Shown here: positions 17,975-25,759 of the stretch, piece after piece
Position numbering within the stretch: position 1 is the stretch's first letter
Layout of the letters: each line of letters opens with the position of its first letter
NCBI RefSeq assembly: GCF_024622505.1
Contig: NZ_JANKAS010000018.1
Location: 1-49,350 of the forward strand
DNA length: 49,350 bases
Origin: Irregularibacter muris
GTDB lineage: Bacteria; Bacillota; Clostridia; Eubacteriales; Garciellaceae
Direction: 5' to 3'
The notes under the pieces: generated by a model
Database searches by the model: none
What the model saw: the letters and a program-made list of their open reading frames with translations, nothing else
Told to the model about the DNA's origin: nothing
Translations under genes and position numbers: made by a program

Positions 17975-18598
17975 CTACTGTTTCACTGACTCTTTATCAG
18001 CTTTCTTTGTTCCAGTCCCACCTTCAACAACACCATCACTTCTAAGAACACTAAATATTGTCCCGAAGAAGCATCTCATATCCATCAGAAGTCCCATCTT
18101 CTCAGCGTATTCTCCATCAAGTGTAGCCTTAACATCAATCTCAAGTTCATCTCTACCATTAATCTGCGCCCAGCCTGTAAGACCAACCGGCACATCATTA
18201 GCACCGTACTTATCTCTTTCTTCAATCAGATCATACTGGTTCCAGAGCGCTGGACGAGGTCCAATGATACTCATCTCACCCTTAAAGGTATTGATGATCT
18301 GCGGTAGCTCATCCAGAGATGTTTTACGTAGGAACTTACCTACCGTTGTAATCCACTGGTCCGGATTTTCAAGAAGATGCGTTGGTGTGTCCTTCGGTGT
18401 ATCGATTCTCATGGTTCTAAACTTCAATATATGAAAATGAATCTTATGGGTCCCGACTCTCTTCTGTTTAAAGAGGACAGGTCCAGGGGAGTCAACCTTG
18501 ATTGCTATAATGAGTACTAAAAAAACAGGAGATAATAAGATAAGTCCCAGTGTTGAAAGTATGATATCTATTAATCTTTTGATCTTTAAATAAACCAT
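17975..18598 (-). CDS. Initiating sugar-1-phosphate transferase (bacterial sugar transferase, PglC-like)
   Basis: About 207 residues from the ATG at 18596-18598, chosen for its GGAGG site 6 bases upstream; a longer frame to 18646 has no such site. One N-terminal membrane helix (residues about 8-30) is followed by the catalytic domain: SPGPVLFKQKRVG, FHILKFRTM, LRKTSLDELPQIINTF with the D-E pair, and GEMSIIGPRP. It transfers a sugar 1-phosphate to undecaprenyl phosphate at the inner membrane face, starting the repeat unit. It is of the small, monotopic type. The 273 bases upstream carry no gene. Confidence 0.9.
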   Translation of the reverse strand: MVYLKIKRLIDIILSTLGLILLSPVFLVLIIAIKVDSPGPVLFKQKRVGTHKIHFHILKFRTMRIDTPKDTPTHLLENPDQWITTVGKFLRKTSLDELPQIINTFKGEMSIIGPRPALWNQYDLIEERDKYGANDVPVGLTGWAQINGRDELEIDVKATLDGEYAEKMGLLMDMRCFFGTIFSVLRSDGVVEGGTGTKKADKESVKQ

Positions 18599-18871
18599 GA
18601 TAGTTCCTCCTGCTTCGGTTATGTATATTTGTGGTGTGTAGTACACCTTATTTTCTTCTTTATGTAGTGATTTGATTGATTTTAAGTACTATATCTTGCA
18701 TAATTCTATCTCTTGATTGGATGGATAGACGTGTAATGCTTCTGTAACATTAGTACATTTAGTAGTTGTGCTGAATCCATTTATATCACTGTGTTGTAGC
18801 CTCTTTATCCTTTCACCATACTCACGTCGTCCTCACCATTCAATCCTTCGATAAAAACAGAACTATTACCA

Positions 18872-19255
18872 TCATATAAAAGGAGTGCTACCATCATCGT
18901 TACCACTGTTTTCATCATTGTGTTTGCAATGAACTTCACACTGAACTTTACCATCCTTATAATCAATAGCACCATTATCTGGACATGTTTCTATGCTATG
19001 TTCCTGCATAAACTTATCAAAAATAATTTCTGTATGTTTTGCTTCTTCCATAAGCAAATACATCTGATACTTCCTATCTAACTGTGGGCAATTAGCATTA
19101 CAAACTTCCTCTTTAGCAGCTTTTACATATCCTAGAAAAAACGGTATTGCTATGAGAACTAAAATGGCTAAAATAGTAATTACCATTATCAACTCTATTA
19201 GAGTAAATCCATCAACATAAATCTTGCCATGTGCACTTTTAGTACCATTACACAT
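18872..19255 (-). CDS. Type IV pilin-like (prepilin) protein, orphan in the capsule operon
   Basis: A 127-residue protein. A 16-residue leader ends in Gly, followed by FTLIELIMVITILAILVLIAIP, the N-methylation motif with Glu at +5 and a hydrophobic helix. The rest is hydrophilic and has several cysteines (CNANC, CPDNG, CEVHC). A prepilin peptidase would cleave at G-F. No other pilus gene lies in this window. The frame stops at 18872, but the +1 frame continues for about 28 further codons (LYDGNSSVFIEG) to 18806, so the tail may be frameshifted. The ATG at 19253-19255 has AGGTG upstream. Confidence 0.75.
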   Translation of the reverse strand: MCNGTKSAHGKIYVDGFTLIELIMVITILAILVLIAIPFFLGYVKAAKEEVCNANCPQLDRKYQMYLLMEEAKHTEIIFDKFMQEHSIETCPDNGAIDYKDGKVQCEVHCKHNDENSGNDDGSTPFI

Positions 19256-19365
19256 TTTTATAACACCTACAAGTTCCCAAGATCTTAGTCAACTCTTTTT
19301 TAGCGTCTTTTAAAGACTCCCGATGGTGTTCCCCATAAATATACTTACTAAAGCAAAAGCTTTTT

Positions 19366-21192
19366 CTACCCCACCCTACTAAAACTAGGCACAATCTCCT
19401 TCATCACCTGGGCTATTTCCTCTCCTGATTTACTCAGTACTCCCTTAAGCTTTTCTAATTCCTTCATAAACTCTATGGCATTGTGACTTATGGGTTGGCT
19501 AATTAGAATCTTCGCATGCTTCGTAGCTACTAATCCTTCTTCGGCCGTAAGAAGTTCTTCATAGAGTTTTTCTCCTGGCCTCAGGCCAGTAAATTCTATC
19601 TTGATATCTTCATCAGGGATAAATCCTGACAGCCTAATAAGATCTCTTGCTAAGTCCACTATCTTTACAGGATCTCCCATGTCTAAAATAAAGATCTCCC
19701 CACCCCTAGCCATACCCCCTGCTTGTAGGACAAGTTGACTGGCTTCTGGAATAGTCATAAAGTATCTAATAATATCCGGATGGGTGACGGTAACAGGTCC
19801 CCCAGCAGCTATTTGTTTTCGAAATACTGGAATGACGCTGCCATTGCTTCCTAGGACATTGCCAAAGCGTACAGCTACGTATTCAGTATCACTTTGTTTG
19901 TTCATAATTTGAATAGTAATCTCTGCTATTCTCTTAGTAGTCCCCATGATATTAGTAGGATTTACCGCTTTATCCGTAGATATCAATACGAATTTATTAC
20001 TTTTGTATTGATTGGCAGCCTCTGCCACATTGATGGTGCCAAAAACATTATTCTTTATGGCCTCGGCAGGGCTATCCTCCATCAAGGGTACGTGTTTATG
20101 GGCCGCCGCATGAAATACTACATGAGGTTTATAGATTTCAAAAATGTTATTGACTCTAGCTTTATCCCTCACTGACCCTATGAGTACAGATAAATCTAGA
20201 TTTGGATATTTCTTTTTTAGCTCTAATTGTAAATCATAGGCATTATTCTCATAAATATCGAAGATAATGAGTTTTTGGGGACCAAAGGTGGCAATTTGTC
20301 GACAAAGTTCTGAACCTATAGATCCACCACCTCCGGTAACCAATACCACTTTTCCCTTGATATAATCATTAATTTCTTTGTTATTTAAGGTTATGGGGTC
20401 TCTTCCCAATAAGTCCTCTATCTCTACATCTCTGATATTTTTTATATCTACCTTTCCATCGATAAGTTCATATACTCCTGGAAGAGTTTTTAATTTGCAC
20501 CCTGTTTGGTTACATAACTCTATGATTTCCTTTATCCTTTTTCGATTGGCAGAAGGTAATGCAATAATGATTTCTTCCACATCATACTTTTTCACTGCTT
20601 CCATCAATTTGTCTTTTCCACCCACTACTGGTACACCATTGATCCTTCTTCGAAATTTTGCGGGATCATCATCAATCATAGCCACAATATTGGTATCTAA
20701 TTCCCGATGGGTCTCCAATTCTTTAATGACGATAGAGCCTGCATCTCCAGCTCCATAAACTAAAACATTTTTTCTCTGGGAGGCATATTTATAAACCTTA
20801 AATTTTAATCTTCTTAAAATCCGATAGGCAAAGCGGCTTCCTCCAATGAAAAAAATGTTTAGCATCCAAATAATGGTATGTATTTGTATTAGAGAGTGAT
20901 AGCTTCCAAGACGGGCAAAAAAATAACTGCCTATGCTTCCTAGGGTAACAGCCATCACTACATTAAGCAATTCATCAATACTAGCATATCTCCAAAGGCT
21001 AGAATATAGTCCTGAAAGATAATAGATGATAATTCTTATGGCAATAGTAAAAATGGCAATGGGCAGGTAATTTAAAAATTGAGTTTTAAATTGTTCCACT
21101 GGCAAGATTAAAAGTAGAGATAATACAACAGAAAGATTAACAAAAAAAATATCAGACAGGATTAATATAGATTTGCGTTTTACAGATTTCAT
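19366..21192 (-). CDS. capD: Membrane-bound UDP-sugar 4,6-dehydratase (CapD/EpsC/WbpM family)
   Basis: About 608 residues from the ATG at 21190-21192, with GGGGG seven bases upstream. The N-terminus has four membrane helices (about residues 8-115), then a first nucleotide-binding fold with YGAGDAGSI, then the SDR domain with TGGGGSIGSELCRQI and the catalytic block STDKAVNPTNIMGTTKR, where Met replaces Tyr as in WbpM/FlaA1 enzymes. The enzyme makes UDP-4-keto-6-deoxy-HexNAc from UDP-GlcNAc. It is probably the first committed step for the initiating sugar, together with the SDR at 17074. The distance from cpsB (about 178 bases) is longer than elsewhere in the operon. Confidence 0.93.
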   Translation of the reverse strand: MKSVKRKSILILSDIFFVNLSVVLSLLLILPVEQFKTQFLNYLPIAIFTIAIRIIIYYLSGLYSSLWRYASIDELLNVVMAVTLGSIGSYFFARLGSYHSLIQIHTIIWMLNIFFIGGSRFAYRILRRLKFKVYKYASQRKNVLVYGAGDAGSIVIKELETHRELDTNIVAMIDDDPAKFRRRINGVPVVGGKDKLMEAVKKYDVEEIIIALPSANRKRIKEIIELCNQTGCKLKTLPGVYELIDGKVDIKNIRDVEIEDLLGRDPITLNNKEINDYIKGKVVLVTGGGGSIGSELCRQIATFGPQKLIIFDIYENNAYDLQLELKKKYPNLDLSVLIGSVRDKARVNNIFEIYKPHVVFHAAAHKHVPLMEDSPAEAIKNNVFGTINVAEAANQYKSNKFVLISTDKAVNPTNIMGTTKRIAEITIQIMNKQSDTEYVAVRFGNVLGSNGSVIPVFRKQIAAGGPVTVTHPDIIRYFMTIPEASQLVLQAGGMARGGEIFILDMGDPVKIVDLARDLIRLSGFIPDEDIKIEFTGLRPGEKLYEELLTAEEGLVATKHAKILISQPISHNAIEFMKELEKLKGVLSKSGEEIAQVMKEIVPSFSRVG

Positions 21193-21370
21193 CGCTTTTC
21201 CCCCTTTAGTAATTATTTTGCCTTTGCCTTTCCCCAAATTCAAAAGCAAAATACTAAAAGAAGCCGGTTGCACTACTGGCTCCCTACATTCCAAGTGCCC
21301 AAATATAGAATATAGTTCATTACCTCATCTTTATCATAAGGCCTGGGGACCTTTAGTTATGTCATATATA

Positions 21371-22138
21371 CTAAAAAAAGAAAAATCTTTTCTTTTTTCT
21401 GACTAAAACAGGTTTCCCTGGAGTAACTATTTCATTGGCTAAAATTTGCTTAGGATATTCTTCTAAAATTAACTTACATTGTTCAAGTGTTAATATTTCT
21501 TTAATGGTATTTATAGCTTCCTTTATTTCAGGTGATCTTCTGCCCGATGTATGGGCGTCAGTCCCTAGAAGATGGACCATATTGTGCTTTAGAAGAATTC
21601 CAGCTGTTTCTTGAGAAGCTTGTCCTAAGATACCCATTAAGCTCCCTGTGTTTATTTGGGTAAGGACACCCTTCTCTATCCATTTAGCAACAATGTTTTG
21701 ATTATTCTGAATTTTCCTGTTGCGTTCTGGGTGCGCCAGGATAGGAAGTAGTCCTCTTACTTCTATTTCAAAGAATAGATCATCTATATCGTCAGGGATA
21801 TTATGCATAGGTAGTTCTATTAGGATATACCTTGTGTCATTTATGGTTAAGATTTGTCCTTGATCTATTCTTTTTAAAATTTCCCAGTCTGCAAAGACTT
21901 CCATTCCCGGTAAAATTTTTATGGGTATATTTTCTCGTTTTAAAGCTTCATTGATTTTTTTTATACTCTCTAAAATTTCATCTTTATGTACTTCGTGATC
22001 AAAGGGAATATAGTGGGGTGTAGCCACCATCGTATGTATTCCTTCTTGTACAGCTATCTTTGCCATTTTTATGGTTTCATTACTGTCCTTAGCTCCATCA
22101 TCTATATTAGGCAAAATATGACTATGAAAATCCCACAT
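21371..22138 (-). CDS. cpsB: CpsB/YwqE-type manganese-dependent tyrosine-protein phosphatase (PHP fold)
   Basis: A 255-residue PHP-family phosphatase. It starts MWDFHSHILPNIDDGAKD with the HxH metal motif, then VATPHYIP, and LAHPERNR and LLGTDAHTSGRR, which supply further metal ligands. It removes phosphate from the CpsD kinase and so controls chain length and output of the capsule. The ATG follows directly on the TAA of cpsD (22139-22141), so translation is coupled. Confidence 0.93.
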   Translation of the reverse strand: MWDFHSHILPNIDDGAKDSNETIKMAKIAVQEGIHTMVATPHYIPFDHEVHKDEILESIKKINEALKRENIPIKILPGMEVFADWEILKRIDQGQILTINDTRYILIELPMHNIPDDIDDLFFEIEVRGLLPILAHPERNRKIQNNQNIVAKWIEKGVLTQINTGSLMGILGQASQETAGILLKHNMVHLLGTDAHTSGRRSPEIKEAINTIKEILTLEQCKLILEEYPKQILANEIVTPGKPVLVRKKKRFFFF

Positions 22139-22867
22139 TTAGGCCCACTCCATTTTCTTATCTTTACGCCTCTTTTTCCTGTTACCCTTTTGGGGTACAG
22201 GACTTGTCCCATAATCATAGTAGTAATATTGTTCACTATCTACCTTTATTTTGTTTAAAACTACTCCTAAGATATTGGCATGGACTTTCTCTAGATTTTC
22301 CTTTGCTTTTTTCGCAATATCGATGGGAGTATTGCCTGCCGATACCACCAAAATGGTCCCATCTACTAGGGTAGAAAGCAAAGATCCATCGGTAACCGCC
22401 ACCACTGGAGGGGTATCTAAGATGACATAGTCATACTGCTCTCTAACTTCCTTTAATAAGTCTTTCATTCTTTGGGAATGAAGCAATTCTGCTGGGTTGG
22501 GCGGGGTAGGTCCTGCTGTAATCACTTGTAATCCCTTTATATCTGTAGCCAAGAGGACTTTATCTTGAGTAGTCATCCCCGCTAGTACATTGGTTAATCC
22601 CTCTTGATTGGATATCCGCAGATATTTATGTATAGTTGACTTTCTCAAATCACAGTCTATGAGGAGTACCCTTTTCTCTGCTTGAGCCAAGGTAATGGCC
22701 ATATTGATAGAACTGGTGCTTTTACCATCTCCTGGTGCTGCACTGGTCACTACAATGGTTTTTAGCTTTCCTGCACTGGAAAACTGTAAATTTGTTCTTA
22801 ATATTCTATAGGCTTCTGCCTGAACAGATTTTGGGTTTTGTATGGTAAATAAATTATTGACTTTCAT
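22139..22867 (-). CDS. cpsD: CpsD/CapB-type tyrosine autokinase
   Basis: A 242-residue BY-kinase. It has Walker A APGDGKST at about 44-51, Walker A' VLLIDCDLR, and Walker B DYVILDTPP. A tyrosine-rich tail, SEQYYYYDYG, lies near residues 215-224 and is the autophosphorylation cluster. It works with the membrane adaptor CpsC, encoded 16 bases upstream, and is reversed by CpsB. GGAGG precedes the ATG. Confidence 0.94.
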   Translation of the reverse strand: MKVNNLFTIQNPKSVQAEAYRILRTNLQFSSAGKLKTIVVTSAAPGDGKSTSSINMAITLAQAEKRVLLIDCDLRKSTIHKYLRISNQEGLTNVLAGMTTQDKVLLATDIKGLQVITAGPTPPNPAELLHSQRMKDLLKEVREQYDYVILDTPPVVAVTDGSLLSTLVDGTILVVSAGNTPIDIAKKAKENLEKVHANILGVVLNKIKVDSEQYYYYDYGTSPVPQKGNRKKRRKDKKMEWA

Positions 22868-22883
22868 GGTTATCCTCCACTTT

Positions 22884-23561
22884 CTATTCTTGAGTCTGAG
22901 GTATGGATCCTAGCACTGGTAAATCTAAATACTTAGCCACATCCTCTGGAGTTTTCATGGTGTTATCTAAGTATTCTTTAATGAATATAATGAACACACT
23001 TACCATAAACCCTAATATCGCTGCAATAGCTACATTTAGCTTTTTATTGGGCTTAATAGGATGTACAGGGGGTGTAGCTTCTTCAATAATACTAACATTG
23101 TCCACATTCATAATGTCTTGAATTCGATGTCTAAAGACAACCCCTATACCATTAGCAATCTTTGTTGCTTGTAGAGGATATCTATCTGTTACCTTTATTT
23201 GAATCAGTTCAGTATCTCCCACAGGATTTACCGATACCTTCTCTGACAATTCTTCCACAGTCAAATCTAGATTTTCATTGGTGATGACTTGTTGTAAAAT
23301 AATCTTTTTCTTAATGATCTCCCCATAGGTTTTAACTAGTTTTTGGGACAACAGTACATCTTGATAATCCACTTGGGCATCATAACCCTGAGCCTTCCCC
23401 ACTAGCATAGTGGTAGATGCTTCATAAACAGGGGCCATAATAAAAAAACTGATCACTCCACTAATAACAATAGATAGAACTGTTATTAGGGCTATGATCT
23501 TCCACCCTTTTTTGAGCATATTAAACATTTCTCGCAAATCTATTTCTTCTTGAAAATCCAT
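22884..23561 (-). CDS. cpsC: CpsC/YveK-type chain-length regulator and kinase adaptor (Wzz-like)
   Basis: A 225-residue membrane protein. Two membrane helices (about 18-42 and 175-197) flank an extracytoplasmic domain, with the Wzz motif PVYEASTTMLVG after the first and PTPPVHPIKPNKKLN-like ATPPVHPIKPNKK before the second. It activates CpsD and sets polymer length. It is the first gene of the capsule operon: a consensus promoter lies 70-110 bases upstream, and GAGGAGG precedes the ATG. Confidence 0.93.
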   Translation of the reverse strand: MDFQEEIDLREMFNMLKKGWKIIALITVLSIVISGVISFFIMAPVYEASTTMLVGKAQGYDAQVDYQDVLLSQKLVKTYGEIIKKKIILQQVITNENLDLTVEELSEKVSVNPVGDTELIQIKVTDRYPLQATKIANGIGVVFRHRIQDIMNVDNVSIIEEATPPVHPIKPNKKLNVAIAAILGFMVSVFIIFIKEYLDNTMKTPEDVAKYLDLPVLGSIPQTQE

Positions 23562-23639
23562 GATGTCCTCCTCTTATGTAAACTTCCGCAAAACACTTTT
23601 CCATTTCTTAGGAAGATTATGTGTATTTATAGCAGTTAA

Positions 23640-23668
23640 ATTATACCAAATTATTGTGTTTTTTTCAA
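23640..23668 (-). promoter_or_regulatory. Consensus sigma-A promoter of the capsule operon
   Basis: On the minus strand a -35 TTGAAA (23663-23668), a 17-base spacer and a perfect -10 TATAAT (23640-23645) stand in correct order. Transcription would start near 23633 and reach cpsC after about 70 bases. No other promoter this good was found within the operon, so it may drive much of the region down to galE. Confidence 0.8.
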
Positions 23669-23827
23669 TTTTTTTATTTTACATAATACGACACCAACCG
23701 ACAACGCGTATAAATATTCATCATAGTCACTCTCTATTTATCCTTTTTATTTTGCAAGAGAAAGGTTTATTCTCAATAGGTTGGGTTTTCCTGCCGCACC
23801 AGAGCAGTGATAACCGCTTTCCTATTA

Positions 23828-23883
23828 TATAATTGATTCCCACCTTCTATACAATATTGTATAGAAGGTGGGAATCAATTATA
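23828..23883. promoter_or_regulatory. Perfect 56-bp palindrome overlapping the lcp1 promoter
   Basis: Two 28-base arms meet at 23855/23856 (centre ACAATATTGT) and are exact reverse complements with no loop. On the plus strand, TTGTAT (23857-23862), a 17-base spacer and TATAAT (23880-23885) form a likely lcp1 promoter inside the right arm. The mirror image on the minus strand gives TTGTAT and TATATA. It may be an operator for a dimeric regulator of both divergent units, or a strong hairpin in longer transcripts. Confidence 0.65.
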
Positions 23884-23935
23884 ATAGATAGATAAGTTAT
23901 CAATGAACTTTTACACAAATCAAGGGGGTTAATCA

Positions 23936-24889
23936 ATGACAAAGAAAAAGAAATCTTCTTTTAAAAAATATATATTGGGGACGCTGGTCATTCTTTTATG
24001 TCTTGTACTGGGTACAGGCTATTATGTCTACAATCTGCTCAATCAGGTGGCGACTGGCCCTATAATTGATTCCAATGAGGAATTGGGGATAAAGGAAGAT
24101 AACAAGACACCAAAAGTGACCAATATTGCTCTCTTTGGATTAGATAGGCGAAATCCCAATGAGAATAGTCGATCCGATAGTATTATGATTGCCACTTTAG
24201 ATCTAAATACCAAGAAAATTAAGCTGACTTCTATTATGAGAGATACTTATGTGAATATTCCCGGCAGAGGGATGGATAAAATCAATCATGCCTATGCCTT
24301 TGGTGGCCCTCAATTGGCCCTCAAAACCATCAATGAAAACTTTGATATGAATATTAGAGATTATGTCATGGTAGACTTTTTTGGTCTTATGGATATTGTT
24401 GATGACTTAGGCGGAATAGAAATTGACATTAAGGATTATGAAGTATCTAGAGCCAAAGTCAGTGGAACGGGTGTGCAAACACTAAATGGGGAGCAGGCCC
24501 TGGCCTATTCTAGAATTCGTTATGCAGGAAATGGAGATTATGAAAGAACAGAGAGACAAAGAGTCGTACTAGAGCAGATCATGAATAAGATAATGGGAGC
24601 TGGAGCTATGCAATACCCTAAAATGATCAGTAAGCTGCTACCCCATGTAGAGACAAGTCTGACTAAGCCTGAAATGCTCAAACTAGGTACTTCTGCCTTT
24701 ACTCATGGAGTACGGACCATAGATCAGTATCGAATTCCTGTGGATGGTTATGCTAAAGGACAAAAGATGAATGGGGTTTATTATTTAGTGCCTCAGGATT
24801 TAAGTAGCAACGTGAAATTGTTGCATGAATATATTTATGGAGTACAAGAAAATACTGCAGAAAGCAATAGCGAAAACGGAAGATCATAG
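23936..24889 (+). CDS. LytR-CpsA-Psr (LCP) family transferase 1
   Basis: A 317-residue LCP protein. A short basic N-terminus and one membrane helix (about 13-33) anchor it, with the catalytic domain outside. The domain has NIALFGLDRR, SRSDSIMIATLD, the conserved MRDTYVNIPGRGMDKINHAYAFGG and LNGEQALAYSRIR with ERTERQR. LCP enzymes transfer undecaprenyl-PP-linked polymers to peptidoglycan, so it probably attaches the capsule of the divergent operon to the wall. GGGGG precedes the ATG. It is closely similar to the second copy at 33159. Confidence 0.95.
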   Translation: MTKKKKSSFKKYILGTLVILLCLVLGTGYYVYNLLNQVATGPIIDSNEELGIKEDNKTPKVTNIALFGLDRRNPNENSRSDSIMIATLDLNTKKIKLTSIMRDTYVNIPGRGMDKINHAYAFGGPQLALKTINENFDMNIRDYVMVDFFGLMDIVDDLGGIEIDIKDYEVSRAKVSGTGVQTLNGEQALAYSRIRYAGNGDYERTERQRVVLEQIMNKIMGAGAMQYPKMISKLLPHVETSLTKPEMLKLGTSAFTHGVRTIDQYRIPVDGYAKGQKMNGVYYLVPQDLSSNVKLLHEYIYGVQENTAESNSENGRS

Positions 24890-24957
24890 ATCTAGATTCT
24901 ATTTGAATAAACAATTTATTAGAAAGCTTATACTAAGAAAAAACTATAAAAGATTTA

Positions 24958-25012
24958 TATAATAGAAATAGAACGATATGGCTCAAAGCCATATCGTTCT
25001 ATTTCTATTATA
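24958..25012. terminator. Strong bidirectional terminator after lcp1
   Basis: A 26-bp perfect stem with a CAA loop (24984-24986) lies between the converging lcp1 and COG2426 genes. The outer part is A/T-rich, so it can stop transcripts from both sides. A decayed copy is found at about 30611-30664, next to the relic of the same membrane-protein gene. Confidence 0.85.
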
Positions 25013-25046
25013 GCATTATTCTTCTAGATAAATCAGCCTTTACGGG

Positions 25047-25532
25047 TTAGGAAAGAACATTCACCACTCCATGGCTTAGGGTCATAATGAGGATGGCTGC
25101 AATCAAATTGCCAAATAAAATAGCAGGAAAAGCCCATTTAAATCGGATATTCAGTAGGGCTGCTATTAAGGTGCCAGTCCATACTCCTGTCCCTGGTAAA
25201 GGAATAGCCACAAATAACACTAGTCCCCATGCCCCATATTTTTGAATCTTGTCACTTTTACTTAAGGATCTATCGGTCAGTCTTTCTATGGTTTTCCTAA
25301 ATAGTTTGGTTTTTTTTAAAAGATCAAAGGCGGGTCTAATGCCAAAGAGCAATATAGGTACCACAGCTATACTTCCAATAAAGCTAAGAATTGTGGAATG
25401 CAAAGGAGATAAGCCAAAGGATACCCCTATAGGAATGGCTCCCCTTAGTTCGATGATTGGTAAGGCTGCGATGAGTATAACTGCAGTTTCAACGGATAAA
25501 AAATTAAATATTTCCTGTATAAGTTCCCCCAT
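25047..25532 (-). CDS. COG2426-type small multidrug-export-like membrane protein
   Basis: A 161-residue membrane protein with four to five hydrophobic segments. AALPIIELRGAIPIGVSFGL and the AIPLPGTGVWTGTLIAALL segment mark the COG2426 (Sm_multidrug_ex) family. The family name suggests export of small drugs, but its function is poorly known. It has AGGAG before the ATG. A 16-bp palindrome lies 20-34 bases upstream of the start. A relic copy with the same gene order is at 30673-31128. Confidence 0.87.
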   Translation of the reverse strand: MGELIQEIFNFLSVETAVILIAALPIIELRGAIPIGVSFGLSPLHSTILSFIGSIAVVPILLFGIRPAFDLLKKTKLFRKTIERLTDRSLSKSDKIQKYGAWGLVLFVAIPLPGTGVWTGTLIAALLNIRFKWAFPAILFGNLIAAILIMTLSHGVVNVLS

Positions 25533-25550
25533 TTAGTGTTCTCCTTTGAT

Positions 25551-25566
25551 GCAAATTTAAATTTGC
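25551..25566. promoter_or_regulatory. 16-bp perfect palindrome in the leader of the COG2426 gene
   Basis: GCAAATTTAAATTTGC is self-complementary and lies just upstream of the ribosome binding site. It could be an operator. The decayed copy of this gene at 30673-31128 does not keep it. Only the symmetry is seen directly. Confidence 0.3.
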
Positions 25567-25700
25567 TGTATTTTTTAAAATATTACTATTTTTGCGAATA
25601 ATAACTATCCTTTTACTATTTTAATATGTTTAATAGTATATGTCTATGGTTTTATGCCCTTCAGGAAGGTTATTCCTTTTCTTCACTAGAAACCTTGGCC

Positions 25701-25746
25701 ATATAAAACGCCCTCCAGTCAAAATCCGCTGGAGGACGTTTTATAT
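25701..25746. terminator. Terminator after the FadH-like gene
   Basis: An 18-base stem with one mismatch (ATATAAAACG-c-CCTCCAG, 25701-25718, against 25729-25746) and a 10-base loop lies 13 bases after the stop codon of the reductase gene. The minus-strand hairpin ends in a T-rich run, as in an intrinsic terminator. Confidence 0.85.
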
Positions 25747-25759
25747 GCATTTATTTATA

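Noticed and set aside
19894-20758. Plus-strand frames inside the 4,6-dehydratase gene
   Set aside because: The dehydratase has intact catalytic motifs in this interval; the opposite frames have no homology or start signals.
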